From Cellulosimicrobium arenosum (GTDB taxonomy: Bacteria; Actinomycetota; Actinomycetes; Actinomycetales; Cellulomonadaceae): DNA of 64,000 nt. Positions 26,814 to 35,343 of this stretch are shown here, in pieces; the first letter of the stretch is position 1, and each line of letters begins with the position of its first letter. The position numbers and the translations under genes were made by a program. Under the pieces are notes generated by a model. It saw nothing but the letters and a program-made list of their open reading frames with translations, had not been told where the DNA came from and searched no databases. The stretch lies in the NCBI RefSeq assembly GCF_014837295.1, contig NZ_JACYHB010000011.1:91232-155231 (forward strand), given 5' to 3'.

Positions 26814-27722
26814 TCAGCCGCGCAGGTGCGCCCACTCGTCGGGATAGTCGTCGAGCCACTCGGAGAACGACTGTCCGCGCCGTTGGGTGAAGCGTTCGAC
26901 GACGTCGCTCACGTGCGCGAGCTCGCCCGCCGCGATCGAGGTGTACGACGACACCCAGCCGTCGACCTCGAAGGCGCTCGCCCCGAACCCCGCGCGCGAC
27001 CGGTACGCCTCGTCGAGCGTCTCCGGGTAGTAGGTGATGCGGCGGCCCGTCGCCGCGGAGAGCAGCTCCGCGACCTCGGCGAGCGAGATCGCCTCCGGGC
27101 CGGTGACGTCGTACGCGACGCCGTCGTGGCGTCCCGGGTCGTCGTCGAGCAGGACCGCGGTCGCGACGTCGGCGACGTCGTCGTGCGACACCGACGCGAC
27201 CCGGCCGTCGCCGCCGGGGCCGCGGAGCACGCCGTCGGGCCCCACCATGAGCGCGAGCGCGCGGTGGTACAGGTTGTCGCGCAGGAAGGTGTGGCGCAGG
27301 CCCGTCGCCTGCACGTACACCTCGGTGTGCCAGTGGTCGCGCGCGAACGTGAACGTCGCGTCGGGGTCGGCGCCGACGAACGAGACGTACACGATCTGCT
27401 CGACGCCGGCTGCGACCGCAGCGTCGACCGCCGCCCGGTGCTGGGCGACACGCTGGGCGTCCTCGCGCGCGGAGACGAGCACGACGGTCTGGGTGCCGCT
27501 GAACGCCTCGACCATCGCGGGCGCATCCTCGTAACCCCTGACGACGGCGACGTCCGTGTCCGGCAGCGGGTCGCCGTCGGGCAGCCGAGGGGCGCGCGCG
27601 GCGTCGCGCACGACGAGCCGCTGCTGCGCCCCCGCGGCCGCGAGCCGGAACGCGAGCTTGGACCCCAGCAGCCCGCTGGCACCGGTGACCGCGATGCGGC
27701 CCGTCCCCTCACCGATCGTCAT
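26814..27722 (-). CDS. NmrA-like NAD(P)-binding protein
   Basis: 302 residues from ATG 27722. The N-terminus has an atypical-SDR dinucleotide motif, TGASGLLGSKLA (~14-25), then VVRDAARAP, VVLVSA and an Asp/His-rich AGVEQIVYVSFVGADPDA strand. The protein lacks the YxxxK pair of classical SDRs. Relatives (NmrA/HSCARG, quinone oxidoreductase QOR2) sense or use NAD(P)H. It is divergent from the tyrosine-phosphatase gene with a 55-bp gap. Function beyond NAD(P) binding is not known. Confidence 0.8.
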   Translation of the reverse strand: MTIGEGTGRIAVTGASGLLGSKLAFRLAAAGAQQRLVVRDAARAPRLPDGDPLPDTDVAVVRGYEDAPAMVEAFSGTQTVVLVSAREDAQRVAQHRAAVDAAVAAGVEQIVYVSFVGADPDATFTFARDHWHTEVYVQATGLRHTFLRDNLYHRALALMVGPDGVLRGPGGDGRVASVSHDDVADVATAVLLDDDPGRHDGVAYDVTGPEAISLAEVAELLSAATGRRITYYPETLDEAYRSRAGFGASAFEVDGWVSSYTSIAAGELAHVSDVVERFTQRRGQSFSEWLDDYPDEWAHLRG

Positions 27723-27777
27723 GCCCACACCGTAGGTGGGTGTGCCCAGGCCTGCCTGGTGGGACAGGATGGTCGGC

Positions 27778-28338
27778 ATGGGAGAGCCGTACCGCGTCAT
27801 GACCGTCTGCACGGGCAACATCTGCCGGTCCCCGATGGCCGAGGTGGTGCTGCGCGACCGGTTCGGGTCCGCGGGGCTCGCGGACCGGGTCGTCGTCGAC
27901 TCCACCGGGGTGAGCGACGAGGAGGAGGGCAACCCGATCGACCGGCGCGGGCGCACCGTCCTCGCGGCGCACGGCTACGTCGTGGACGGCGCGCACCGGG
28001 CGCGCCAGGTCCGGTCGGCCGACGTCGCGGGCCGCGACCTCGTGCTCGCCATGACGTCCCAGCACGCGCGGGCGCTGCGTCGGCTGGCCGGGTCCGACGA
28101 GTCGGGCCCGGGTACGTCCGACGCCGGCCGGATCCGCATGTACCGCTCGTTCGACCCGTCGGCACCGGGCGTCGGGGCCGAGGGCGACGAGCGCGCGCTC
28201 GACATCGCCGACCCCTGGTACGGCGGCGCCGCCGACTTCGAGGAGTGCCTGGCCGAGGTCGAGGCCGCGGCCGACGGCGTCGTGGCGTTCGTGCGCGAGG
28301 CGATCGGCGCAGGCGCATCCGACCGATCACGCTCGTAG
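27778..28338 (+). CDS. Low-molecular-weight protein-tyrosine phosphatase
   Basis: 186 residues from ATG 27778; in-frame ATG 27769 is possible. The P-loop CTGNICRS begins at C11, at the normal place for the family, and the general acid D145 lies in DPWYGG. It dephosphorylates phosphotyrosine in cytoplasmic proteins; actinobacterial relatives include PtpA. No tyrosine kinase is encoded nearby. It converges on the SDR gene with one base between the stops. Confidence 0.92.
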   Translation: MGEPYRVMTVCTGNICRSPMAEVVLRDRFGSAGLADRVVVDSTGVSDEEEGNPIDRRGRTVLAAHGYVVDGAHRARQVRSADVAGRDLVLAMTSQHARALRRLAGSDESGPGTSDAGRIRMYRSFDPSAPGVGAEGDERALDIADPWYGGAADFEECLAEVEAAADGVVAFVREAIGAGASDRSRS

Positions 28339-28339
28339 G

Positions 28340-29143
28340 TCAGGGGTTGAGCGTCCCGTCGACGCCGCCGTCCACCCGGAGCGTCGCTCCCGTCACGTAG
28401 GCCGCGCGCGGACTGACGAGATAGGCGACGGCGTCGGCGATCTCCTCCGGCCTGCCCAGGCGTCCGACCGGGTTGGGCGCGTACTCCGCCGTCACGGAGG
28501 ACTCGATCTCGTCCCAGTCGCTCCCTCCGCCGGAGCGGAGCGACCGGTCGAGGAACATCTGTCGCATCCCCGGCGTGAGGATCACCCCCGGGCTCACCGT
28601 GTTCGCGGTGACTCCTGACCCCGCGAGCTCTTGCGCCAGCGCACCCGTGGCGTTGGCGAGCGCGGCCTTGGCGGCCGAGTACTCGACCATGTTGGTCAGC
28701 GGTGCCCCGACGCCGCGCGTGCTGATCGTGACGATCCGTCCCCAGCCGCGATCTCGCATGGACGGTGCGAGGTGCCGGACGCACCGCACGGCGGACAGGA
28801 CGTTCCCGGTGAACGCTGCGGCCCAGTCCTCGTCGGTCGCCTCGAAGAACGTGTGCTCCACGAACGGGCCGGCGTTCGCGACCAGGATGTCGACCGGACC
28901 CTCCTGCGCGGCGTCCGCGCAGACCCGGCGCGCCTGCTCGGGATCGGTCAGGTCACCGAGCACCGCCGTCGCGGTCCCGCCCGCTGCACGGATCGTGCCC
29001 AGCACGTCGCGGGCCGCCTCCTCGTCCCGGCCGTGCACGACGACCGAGCATCCTTCGCTCGCGAGCCGACGAGCGATCGCCGCCCCGATCCCGTGGGTGC
29101 TCCCGGTGACGAGGGCTCGCCTGCCCTCCAGCTCGAGGTCCAT
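28340..29143 (-). CDS. Short-chain dehydrogenase/reductase
   Basis: 267 residues from ATG 29143. This is a classical SDR: cofactor motif TGSTHGIGAAIA (~14-25), NAG at ~92, catalytic Ser in TISTRG and YSAAK (Tyr-x3-Lys), then SPGVILTPG. The C-terminal YVTGATLRVDGGV is typical of FabG-like enzymes. The Arg/His after VVVHGR suggests NADP preference. The substrate is unknown. Confidence 0.9.
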   Translation of the reverse strand: MDLELEGRRALVTGSTHGIGAAIARRLASEGCSVVVHGRDEEAARDVLGTIRAAGGTATAVLGDLTDPEQARRVCADAAQEGPVDILVANAGPFVEHTFFEATDEDWAAAFTGNVLSAVRCVRHLAPSMRDRGWGRIVTISTRGVGAPLTNMVEYSAAKAALANATGALAQELAGSGVTANTVSPGVILTPGMRQMFLDRSLRSGGGSDWDEIESSVTAEYAPNPVGRLGRPEEIADAVAYLVSPRAAYVTGATLRVDGGVDGTLNP

Positions 29144-29211
29144 CCGAGCAGCCTGCCCGAGATCGTCGACGGCCGCCGGGCAGGACCAGCGCACGACGTG
29201 TCCACGGCCAG

Positions 29212-29217
29212 TACAGT
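29212..29217 (+). promoter_or_regulatory. Possible -10 box in the 354-bp gap before the SNF2 gene
   Basis: TACAGT stands out in an otherwise GC-rich gap (29144-29497), but no convincing -35 is seen at 16-18 bp. A 23-codon GTG ORF starts five bases later (29223) and is not supported by anything else. Nothing else is evident in this gap apart from the ribosome-binding site of the next gene. Confidence 0.25.
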
Positions 29218-29497
29218 GGGGTGTGAACCGCGCGCCCGACGGGCCGCGCCGGGGGCGACGACGGGTGGACGACGGCTGCCGACCTGACTCCTGAGCCCGG
29301 GGAGCTCGTCGTGGGGCGCAGCCAGCTCGCGCGCCCTGCAGGTGCGGATGCTGCGCGCCGGCTCAGCGCCGGATCTCGGCGCGCAGGCCTGGTTGCCCGC
29401 GGCAGGGGCGTCGTGCCGACGTCCGGCGCGGCCCGGGCGACCGTTGCGCGGTGCGCTGCGCCGCATCCGCGGTGCTGCCGCGGTAGAAGGAGGAGAT

Positions 29498-31678
29498 GTG
29501 GCACGAACAGGCCGACGTCGGTCCGGTGGCGCGCGCGCCGGTTCCGGTGCGCAGCGGTCCGGCGCCCAGCGGTCGGGTGCTCAGCGTCGCCGCCCCTCAC
29601 GTCCTGCCGAGCAGGGGATCATCCCCGTGCTCGCGGGGATCGCCCGCGAGGTGGACACCGCCGTGCAGCGGACGCCGACACGCCCGGGGGTGCGGACGAA
29701 GTTCCAGGTCGTCGCGCTGCTGGTCCGCGAGGAGCGGGCCCGGGTGATGGCAGACGGGTCGCTGACCGCGTCCAAGCGCGAGCAGGAGCTCAAGCGGCTG
29801 GACGGCGTGGCGACGCTGCTGGCCCGGATCGCGGCCCGGGACACCTCGCTGCTCGCGCTGCTCGCGGAGGACGCCCGGGTCTCCGACGCCGCGCGCACCT
29901 ACAAGGCGACCGTGATGCGAGCCGGCGGGCTGGAGCCGCCCGAGGAGCCCGCGCCCGCCGAGCCGACCGTCACTGCGCCGGCCGCGAGGAACCAGGTGGT
30001 GCCGCAGTCGGTGATCTCTCGCCAGCTCGCGAACCCGTTCCTGGCTCCCGACTTCGAGGCCGCGGCGGAGCGGAACGCCGCCCGGGCCCGCCGGCTGGCC
30101 GGCTGGGAGCTGCTCGAGCCGCTCTTCCGATCCTTCGAGGTCGCCGGGCCCGGCGCCCCCGCGTGCATGCCGTTGCCGGCCCCCCACTCGATGTCCGCCG
30201 CCCTCGGCCGAGCGCTGATGCCGCACCAGGCCCAGGTCGTCGAGGCCACGATCCGCGGCCACCGCACGTTCCTGCTCGCGGACGAGCCGGGGCTCGGCAA
30301 GACCGCCCAGGCGCTGCTCGCCGCCCAGGCCGCCGACGCCTACCCGCTGCTGGTCGTGGTGCCCAACGTCGTGAAGACGAACTGGGCGCACGAGGTCGAG
30401 CTGTGGACGCCGTCGCGCCGGTCCACCGTCATCCACGGCGACGGGGACCGGATGAACGCGTTCGCGGACGTCGTGATCGTCAACTACGAGATCCTCGATC
30501 GGCACGTCGGCTGGCTGGGCGACCTCGGCTTCCGCGGCATGGTCGTCGACGAGGCGCACTTCATCAAGAACAAGGGGTCGCAGCGCTCGCAGCACGTGCT
30601 CGCCCTCTCCGAGCGGATCCGCACCCGTAGCCCCCGGCCGCTGCTGATGGCGCTCACCGGCACCCCGCTGATCAACGACATCGAGGACTTCCGGGCGATC
30701 TGGCAGCTCCTCGGCTGGATCGACGACAAGCAGCCCCTCGGAAAGCTGATGACCGCCCTCGAGGACACGGGCCTCACCCCCGCAGACCGAGGCTTCTCCG
30801 CCGCCGCGCGCGCCGCGGTGATCGACATGGGCATCGTGCGCCGCCGCAAGGCCGACGTGGTCGCCGACATCCCCGCCCGCCGGGTGGCGGACCTGCCGAT
30901 CGAGCTCGACGGCGCGGCCGGCCGCTCGATCCGCGCGGCCGAGGTCGCGCTCACCAAGAGGCTCGTCAGCAGGTACCGGGCCGCGCTGGAGGTGCGCACC
31001 GGCGAGCCGGTCGAGGTGGACGGCGTCGACGTCGAGCTCGCGCGCCGGGTCGCGGCAGGCGAGCTCAAGGACTCGAGCGCCAAGGCCAAGGGTGAGAACG
31101 TCTTCACGATGGTGCGCCGGATCGGCCAGGCGAAGGCCGGGCCGGCCGCCGACTACGCCGCACAGCTCGCCCGCAACGTCGGCAAGGTGGTGTTCTTCGC
31201 CAAGCACGTCGACGTGATGGACCAGGCCGAGCAGACCTTCGCCGACCGCGGCATCCGCTACGCCTCGATCCGCGGCGACCAGACGCCGAAGGTGCGCGAG
31301 AAGAACATCGCCGCGTTCACCGGGGATCCCGACGTGTCGATCGCCGTGTGCTCGCTGACGGCCGCGGGCGTCGGGCTCAACCTCCAGGTCGCGTCCAACC
31401 TCGTGCTGGCCGAGCTGTCCTGGACGGACGCCGAGCAGACCCAGGCCATCGACCGGATCCACCGGATCGGTCAGGCCGAGCCGGTCACCGCATGGCGGAT
31501 CATCGCCGCGCAGACCGTCGACGCCAGGATCGCCGGGCTGATCGACAGCAAGTCCGGGCTTGCTGCACGGGCACTGGACGGCGCTTCGGAGGAGGACACG
31601 ACCTCCTCCACGGACGTGCAGCTCGACGCCCTGGTCGGGCTGCTCACCGACGCGCTCGCCGCGGAGGGCGTCGGCTGA
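29498..31678 (+). CDS. SNF2-family DNA-dependent ATPase (SMARCAL1-like)
   Basis: 726 residues from GTG 29498, preceded by AAGGAGG at 4 bases; ATG 29496 is out of frame. Walker A is DEPGLGKT (K268), motif II VVDEAH (D351-E-A-H), motif III LTGTP and motif VI QAIDRIHRIGQ, so both RecA-like lobes are complete. The N-terminus (~1-35) has a basic (SGAQR)n tandem followed by a ~180-residue region I do not recognise. Such proteins remodel or anneal DNA, or translocate on it. No methylase, nuclease or phage-defence partner lies beside it, so a repair or maintenance role is as likely as defence. Confidence 0.88.
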   Translation: MARTGRRRSGGARAGSGAQRSGAQRSGAQRRRPSRPAEQGIIPVLAGIAREVDTAVQRTPTRPGVRTKFQVVALLVREERARVMADGSLTASKREQELKRLDGVATLLARIAARDTSLLALLAEDARVSDAARTYKATVMRAGGLEPPEEPAPAEPTVTAPAARNQVVPQSVISRQLANPFLAPDFEAAAERNAARARRLAGWELLEPLFRSFEVAGPGAPACMPLPAPHSMSAALGRALMPHQAQVVEATIRGHRTFLLADEPGLGKTAQALLAAQAADAYPLLVVVPNVVKTNWAHEVELWTPSRRSTVIHGDGDRMNAFADVVIVNYEILDRHVGWLGDLGFRGMVVDEAHFIKNKGSQRSQHVLALSERIRTRSPRPLLMALTGTPLINDIEDFRAIWQLLGWIDDKQPLGKLMTALEDTGLTPADRGFSAAARAAVIDMGIVRRRKADVVADIPARRVADLPIELDGAAGRSIRAAEVALTKRLVSRYRAALEVRTGEPVEVDGVDVELARRVAAGELKDSSAKAKGENVFTMVRRIGQAKAGPAADYAAQLARNVGKVVFFAKHVDVMDQAEQTFADRGIRYASIRGDQTPKVREKNIAAFTGDPDVSIAVCSLTAAGVGLNLQVASNLVLAELSWTDAEQTQAIDRIHRIGQAEPVTAWRIIAAQTVDARIAGLIDSKSGLAARALDGASEEDTTSSTDVQLDALVGLLTDALAAEGVG

Positions 31679-31688
31679 CCCGACCGTC

Positions 31689-33146
31689 CTACGGTTGCGC
31701 GGGTCGCCGCCGCCCGTCCTCGTCCGCCCGGGCGTCGTCCTGCATGTCGAGGTGCGTCGCCTCGTCGTAGGTGACGACGGCGGGGGAGGGGCCGCGCAGC
31801 GCGTCGTGCGGCGCGAGCTCCTGCTCGTCCTGCCGGGACTCGCGCAGCTGGTCGCCGTTGAGGAGCAGGTTGAGCAGGATCGCGCAGATCGCGCCCGAGC
31901 TGATGCCCGAGTCGAAGATCAGCTGGAACCACTGCGGGAACTCGGCGTAGATCTCGGGCTTGACGGTGGGCAGCAGCGCGACGCCGAGCGAGATCGCGAC
32001 GACGAGGATGTTCTTGTTCGTGAACCTCACCTTGGTCAGCGACCGGATGCCCGACGCGGCGACCATCCCGAATAGGGCGACCCCCGCGCCGCCGAGCACC
32101 GCGCTCGGCACGCCCTCGACGACGGCGCCCACCTTGGGCACGAGACCGAGCACGACGAGGATTGCGCCGGCCATGGTCGCGACGTAGCGGGACCTGACGT
32201 TCGTCAGGCTGACGAGGCCGACGTTCTGCGCGAACGCGGTGTACGGGAACGTGTTGAACGCGCCGCCGAGGACGGTCGACAGCCCGTCGGCGCGCAGCCC
32301 GTCCGCGAGCCGCTTCTTCGTCACGGGCTTGTCGACGATCTCGCCCACGGCGATCATGTCGCCCGTGGTCTCCGTCATGATCACGAGCCCCACGACCAGC
32401 ATCGACAGCACGGCCGCGAGGGGAAAGGTCGGTGCACCGAAGTGGAAGGGCGTGACGAAAGCGAACCACCCGGCGTCCCCGACGCCCGACCAGTCCACCT
32501 TGCCCATCGGCAGCGCGACGAGCGTGCCGATCGCGAGCGCCAACAGCACGGACACCCGGGCGAGCGCGGGCGGCGCGAACCGTTCGGCGAGCACGACGAA
32601 CAGCAGCGTCCCTGCCGCGAGCGCGAGGTCCGTCGGCGCCGCGCTCTCCCCCTGCGCGGTGATCCACCCCGCTGCGACGTCCATGAGGGTCACGCCGATG
32701 ATGAGGATGACCGTGCCGGTGACGATGGGCGGGAAGAAGCGCAGGAGCGCCGAGAAGAACGGGGCGACGAGGATCATGAACAGCCCGCACGCGATCGTCG
32801 CGCCGAACACGGCTGTGATGTCGTAGGTCGTCCCGATCGTGATCATCGGCCCGACGGCGGCGAAGGTCACGCCCTGCATGAGCGGTAGTCGGACGCCGAA
32901 CCTCCAGAACCCCACGGACTGGATGATCGACGCGATGCCCGCGACGAACAGGTCGGCGCTGATGAGGAACGCGAGGTCCTCCGGCGAGTAGCCGAGAGCG
33001 CCGCCGACGATGAGCGGCACGGCCACCGCCCCGGCGTACATGGCCAGGACGTGCTGGAGCCCCAGCGGGAACAGCCGCGCGAGGCGGGGCACCTCGTCGA
33101 CGGTGTCCGTGGCGCCCTTCGGCGGTGTCGTGGTCGTGGCGGTCAT
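31689..33146 (-). CDS. NCS2-family purine (xanthine/urate-type) permease
   Basis: 485 residues from ATG 33146 with AGAGGA upstream. About 14 membrane segments. The family signature reads FAQNVGLVSLTNVRSRYV, with Gln-Asn as in xanthine/urate carriers rather than the Glu-Asn of uracil permeases; MTETTGDM earlier is also conserved. It should import purine bases by H+ or Na+ symport. The hydrophilic C-terminal tail (~50 residues) is acidic and Arg-rich. No purine catabolic gene is adjacent. Confidence 0.88.
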   Translation of the reverse strand: MTATTTTPPKGATDTVDEVPRLARLFPLGLQHVLAMYAGAVAVPLIVGGALGYSPEDLAFLISADLFVAGIASIIQSVGFWRFGVRLPLMQGVTFAAVGPMITIGTTYDITAVFGATIACGLFMILVAPFFSALLRFFPPIVTGTVILIIGVTLMDVAAGWITAQGESAAPTDLALAAGTLLFVVLAERFAPPALARVSVLLALAIGTLVALPMGKVDWSGVGDAGWFAFVTPFHFGAPTFPLAAVLSMLVVGLVIMTETTGDMIAVGEIVDKPVTKKRLADGLRADGLSTVLGGAFNTFPYTAFAQNVGLVSLTNVRSRYVATMAGAILVVLGLVPKVGAVVEGVPSAVLGGAGVALFGMVAASGIRSLTKVRFTNKNILVVAISLGVALLPTVKPEIYAEFPQWFQLIFDSGISSGAICAILLNLLLNGDQLRESRQDEQELAPHDALRGPSPAVVTYDEATHLDMQDDARADEDGRRRPAQP

Positions 33147-33223
33147 GGGCGTGTCCTCTCGCGCGGGGGCGGCACGCCTGGCGCCGCTGGACCGCACGCT
33201 AGAACGCTCCTGTCACCCGGCGG

Positions 33224-34087
33224 TCACGTCCGCGTTTCGCCCCGGTGACGAGACCGACGGTCCGTCCGGTGCTGCTCCGTCCATCGCGTCAGCTCCGCGG
33301 TGAGCGCTTCCGGGGCGTCGAGCTGGACGAGGTGCCCGGCGTCGGGGAGGATCGCGAGCGTCGAGTGCGGGATCGCCGCGTGCAGCCGGTGGGCGCGGTC
33401 GACCGGGATCCAGGCGTCCTGCGCGCCCCACACGACGTGCACCGGTTCGTCGATCGAGCCGTAGGCAGGTTCGACCTCGTCCGTGAACCGCTCGTCGGCC
33501 TGGGCGATCTGCCGGTAGAACGCGGCCTGTCCCTCCGTGCCCGTCCACGGCGTGACGAGCATCGCGAGGGCGGCGGCGTCGATCGGACGGTGCGCGGCGC
33601 CGCCGACGTAGGCTTCGACGGCTCCCCGGTGCACGGCGGGAGGAAGCTGGGCGAAGACGTCGGCGTGCTGCGCGACCAGCGTGAAGAACGGCGAGCCCCA
33701 CGGCGAGATCGCGACGACGTCGACCAGGCAGAGCGACGCGTAGCGCGCCCCGTGCAGGAGGCGGGCGCGGAGCGCGACGGCCCCGCCGACGTCGTGCGCG
33801 ACGACGTGCGGGCGGTCGAGCTCCCACTCCCGGAGCAGATGGGCGAACAGCTCGCCCTGCGTGCCGAGGTCGACCTCGTGCTCGGCCGCCTTCGAGGACT
33901 CGCCGTACCCGGGCATGTCCCACAGGTACACGGTGAACCGCGAGGAGAGTGCCTCGGCGATCGGCCGCCACAGGGCCGACGACCACGGGGTGCCGTGCAG
34001 GAGGACCAGAGCGGGCCCCTGCCCGAGCCTGTCCCACGCGATCGAGCGCCCGCGCCAGGCCAGCGAGCGGGAGAGAGGAACGCTCAT
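33224..34087 (-). CDS. Alpha/beta hydrolase with an Asp nucleophile (dehalogenase/epoxide-hydrolase type)
   Basis: 287 residues from ATG 34087, overlapping the upstream stop (ATGA). Oxyanion region LLHGTPWSS, nucleophile elbow AHDVGG with D99 at the nucleophile position, acid in GAQDAWIP and catalytic His in GHLVQLD. An Asp nucleophile separates haloalkane dehalogenases and epoxide hydrolases from Ser esterases, though many such proteins are uncharacterised. It is coupled to the AlaDH/PNT-like gene, which suggests a shared small-molecule pathway. Confidence 0.85.
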   Translation of the reverse strand: MSVPLSRSLAWRGRSIAWDRLGQGPALVLLHGTPWSSALWRPIAEALSSRFTVYLWDMPGYGESSKAAEHEVDLGTQGELFAHLLREWELDRPHVVAHDVGGAVALRARLLHGARYASLCLVDVVAISPWGSPFFTLVAQHADVFAQLPPAVHRGAVEAYVGGAAHRPIDAAALAMLVTPWTGTEGQAAFYRQIAQADERFTDEVEPAYGSIDEPVHVVWGAQDAWIPVDRAHRLHAAIPHSTLAILPDAGHLVQLDAPEALTAELTRWTEQHRTDRRSRHRGETRT

Positions 34088-35274
34088 CCACCCATCGTGG
34101 CAGACGGCGCACCGGTCCTGCGGTGCGGGAAGGGCTGCTCGCGGCCCTGGAAGCTCAGGATGCTCGGGTTCTTCACCACGCCCTCGTGGATCTCGATCGC
34201 GCGGGAGATGGTGAGGTCCTGCGCCCACGCGCCCGGTCCCTCCAGGACGGTGCGCAGGAACGGCAGGATCGCCTCGCTGACCTCCCAGGTGGCGGAGTTC
34301 CACAGGTACGACGGGCTGTGGTCGACGGCGTAGTAGCTCACCCCGCGGCCGACGGTGAACATCGGGTCGTCGAACGTGGTGGGTCGCGCCCACTCGAAGC
34401 CCATCCCCTCGTCGCACGAGACGTCGATGATCAGGCTCCCGGTGGCGAACCCCGCCAGGTCCTCGGTCCGCAGGTAGGTCAGCGGCGCGGCGACGTCCTG
34501 GAGGGTGCAGTTGACGACGATGTCGTGCGACGCGAGGAACTCCGGGAGCGTCACGTCGCCGTCGTCGGTGCGGACCGTGGAGAGGTGGGTCGGGCCGTCG
34601 TCGGTGTTGAGCTGGGTGATGTGCGCGGCGTGGATCGGCGAGCCGACGGCCGCGGCACCCCGCTGCGTGAGGACCTGGATGTCGTGGATGCCGTGCGCCT
34701 TGAGCGCGGTCACGGCGCCGCGCGCCGTCGCGCCGAACCCGATGACGACGGCGCTGAGCCGCGGCCCGTAGTCGCCCGTCGACCCGGTCAGGCGCAGCGC
34801 GTGCAGCACGGAGCAGTAGCCGGCGAGCTCGTTGTTCTTGTGGAACACGTGCAGGCTGAAGTCGCCGCGCCGGGTCCAGTGGTTCATCGCCTCGAACGCG
34901 ATCAGCGTGAGCCGACGGTCGATGGCCGCCTGCGTCATCGCCACGTCCTGCACGCAGTGCGGCCACCCCCACAGGACGCGGCCGGCGGGGATCGCGGCCA
35001 CGTCCGCCGCCTGCGGCTTCGGCAGGAGCAGCACGTCGGCGGACTCGATCACCTCTGCTCGCCCCGCGACCCGCCCGACGCGCGACTCGACGTACCCGGG
35101 CTCGAGCTGGAAGTCGGCGCCGTAGCCGTGCTCGACGATCATCCGCGCGCGCACGTCCTCGTCGATCCGGTCGAGGTGACGAGGGTGGACGGGGAGCCGC
35201 TGCTCGTTCTCCATCGAGGAGCCTGCGAGCAGGCCCAGGGTGAGCAGCTCGGCGCTCGGCGCGGCGTCGGACAT
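34084..35274 (-). CDS. AlaDH/PNT-family NAD(P)-dependent dehydrogenase
   Basis: 396 residues from ATG 35274, with TGGGAG 5 bases upstream; an ATG at 35289 is less well placed. The N-terminal half resembles alanine dehydrogenase/transhydrogenase substrate domains (ENEQRLPVHP, LLPKP, MNHW). The Rossmann motif is VIGFGATARGAV (~180), and an Asp-rich VDVSCDEG-like stretch (IDVSCDEG) follows. N5-(carboxyethyl)ornithine synthase and lysine-oxopropionate enzymes share this layout. The substrate is not determinable. First gene of a two-gene coupled unit. Confidence 0.7.
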   Translation of the reverse strand: MSDAAPSAELLTLGLLAGSSMENEQRLPVHPRHLDRIDEDVRARMIVEHGYGADFQLEPGYVESRVGRVAGRAEVIESADVLLLPKPQAADVAAIPAGRVLWGWPHCVQDVAMTQAAIDRRLTLIAFEAMNHWTRRGDFSLHVFHKNNELAGYCSVLHALRLTGSTGDYGPRLSAVVIGFGATARGAVTALKAHGIHDIQVLTQRGAAAVGSPIHAAHITQLNTDDGPTHLSTVRTDDGDVTLPEFLASHDIVVNCTLQDVAAPLTYLRTEDLAGFATGSLIIDVSCDEGMGFEWARPTTFDDPMFTVGRGVSYYAVDHSPSYLWNSATWEVSEAILPFLRTVLEGPGAWAQDLTISRAIEIHEGVVKNPSILSFQGREQPFPHRRTGAPSATMGG

Positions 35275-35343
35275 CCGGACTCCCATCATCGGGGAACCGG
35301 GGTCAGCTCCTGGGCCGATGGTACGCGCCGGCCCGCCGCCGTC

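Noticed and set aside
29223..29294. 23-codon GTG ORF just after TACAGT
   Set aside because: No Shine-Dalgarno, no similarity that I recognise, and the -10/start spacing is one base short for a leaderless gene.
29498..31678. SNF2 gene as part of a DISARM- or BREX-like defence island
   Set aside because: No methylase, PLD, PglZ or nuclease genes within reach; neighbours are an SDR and a purine permease.
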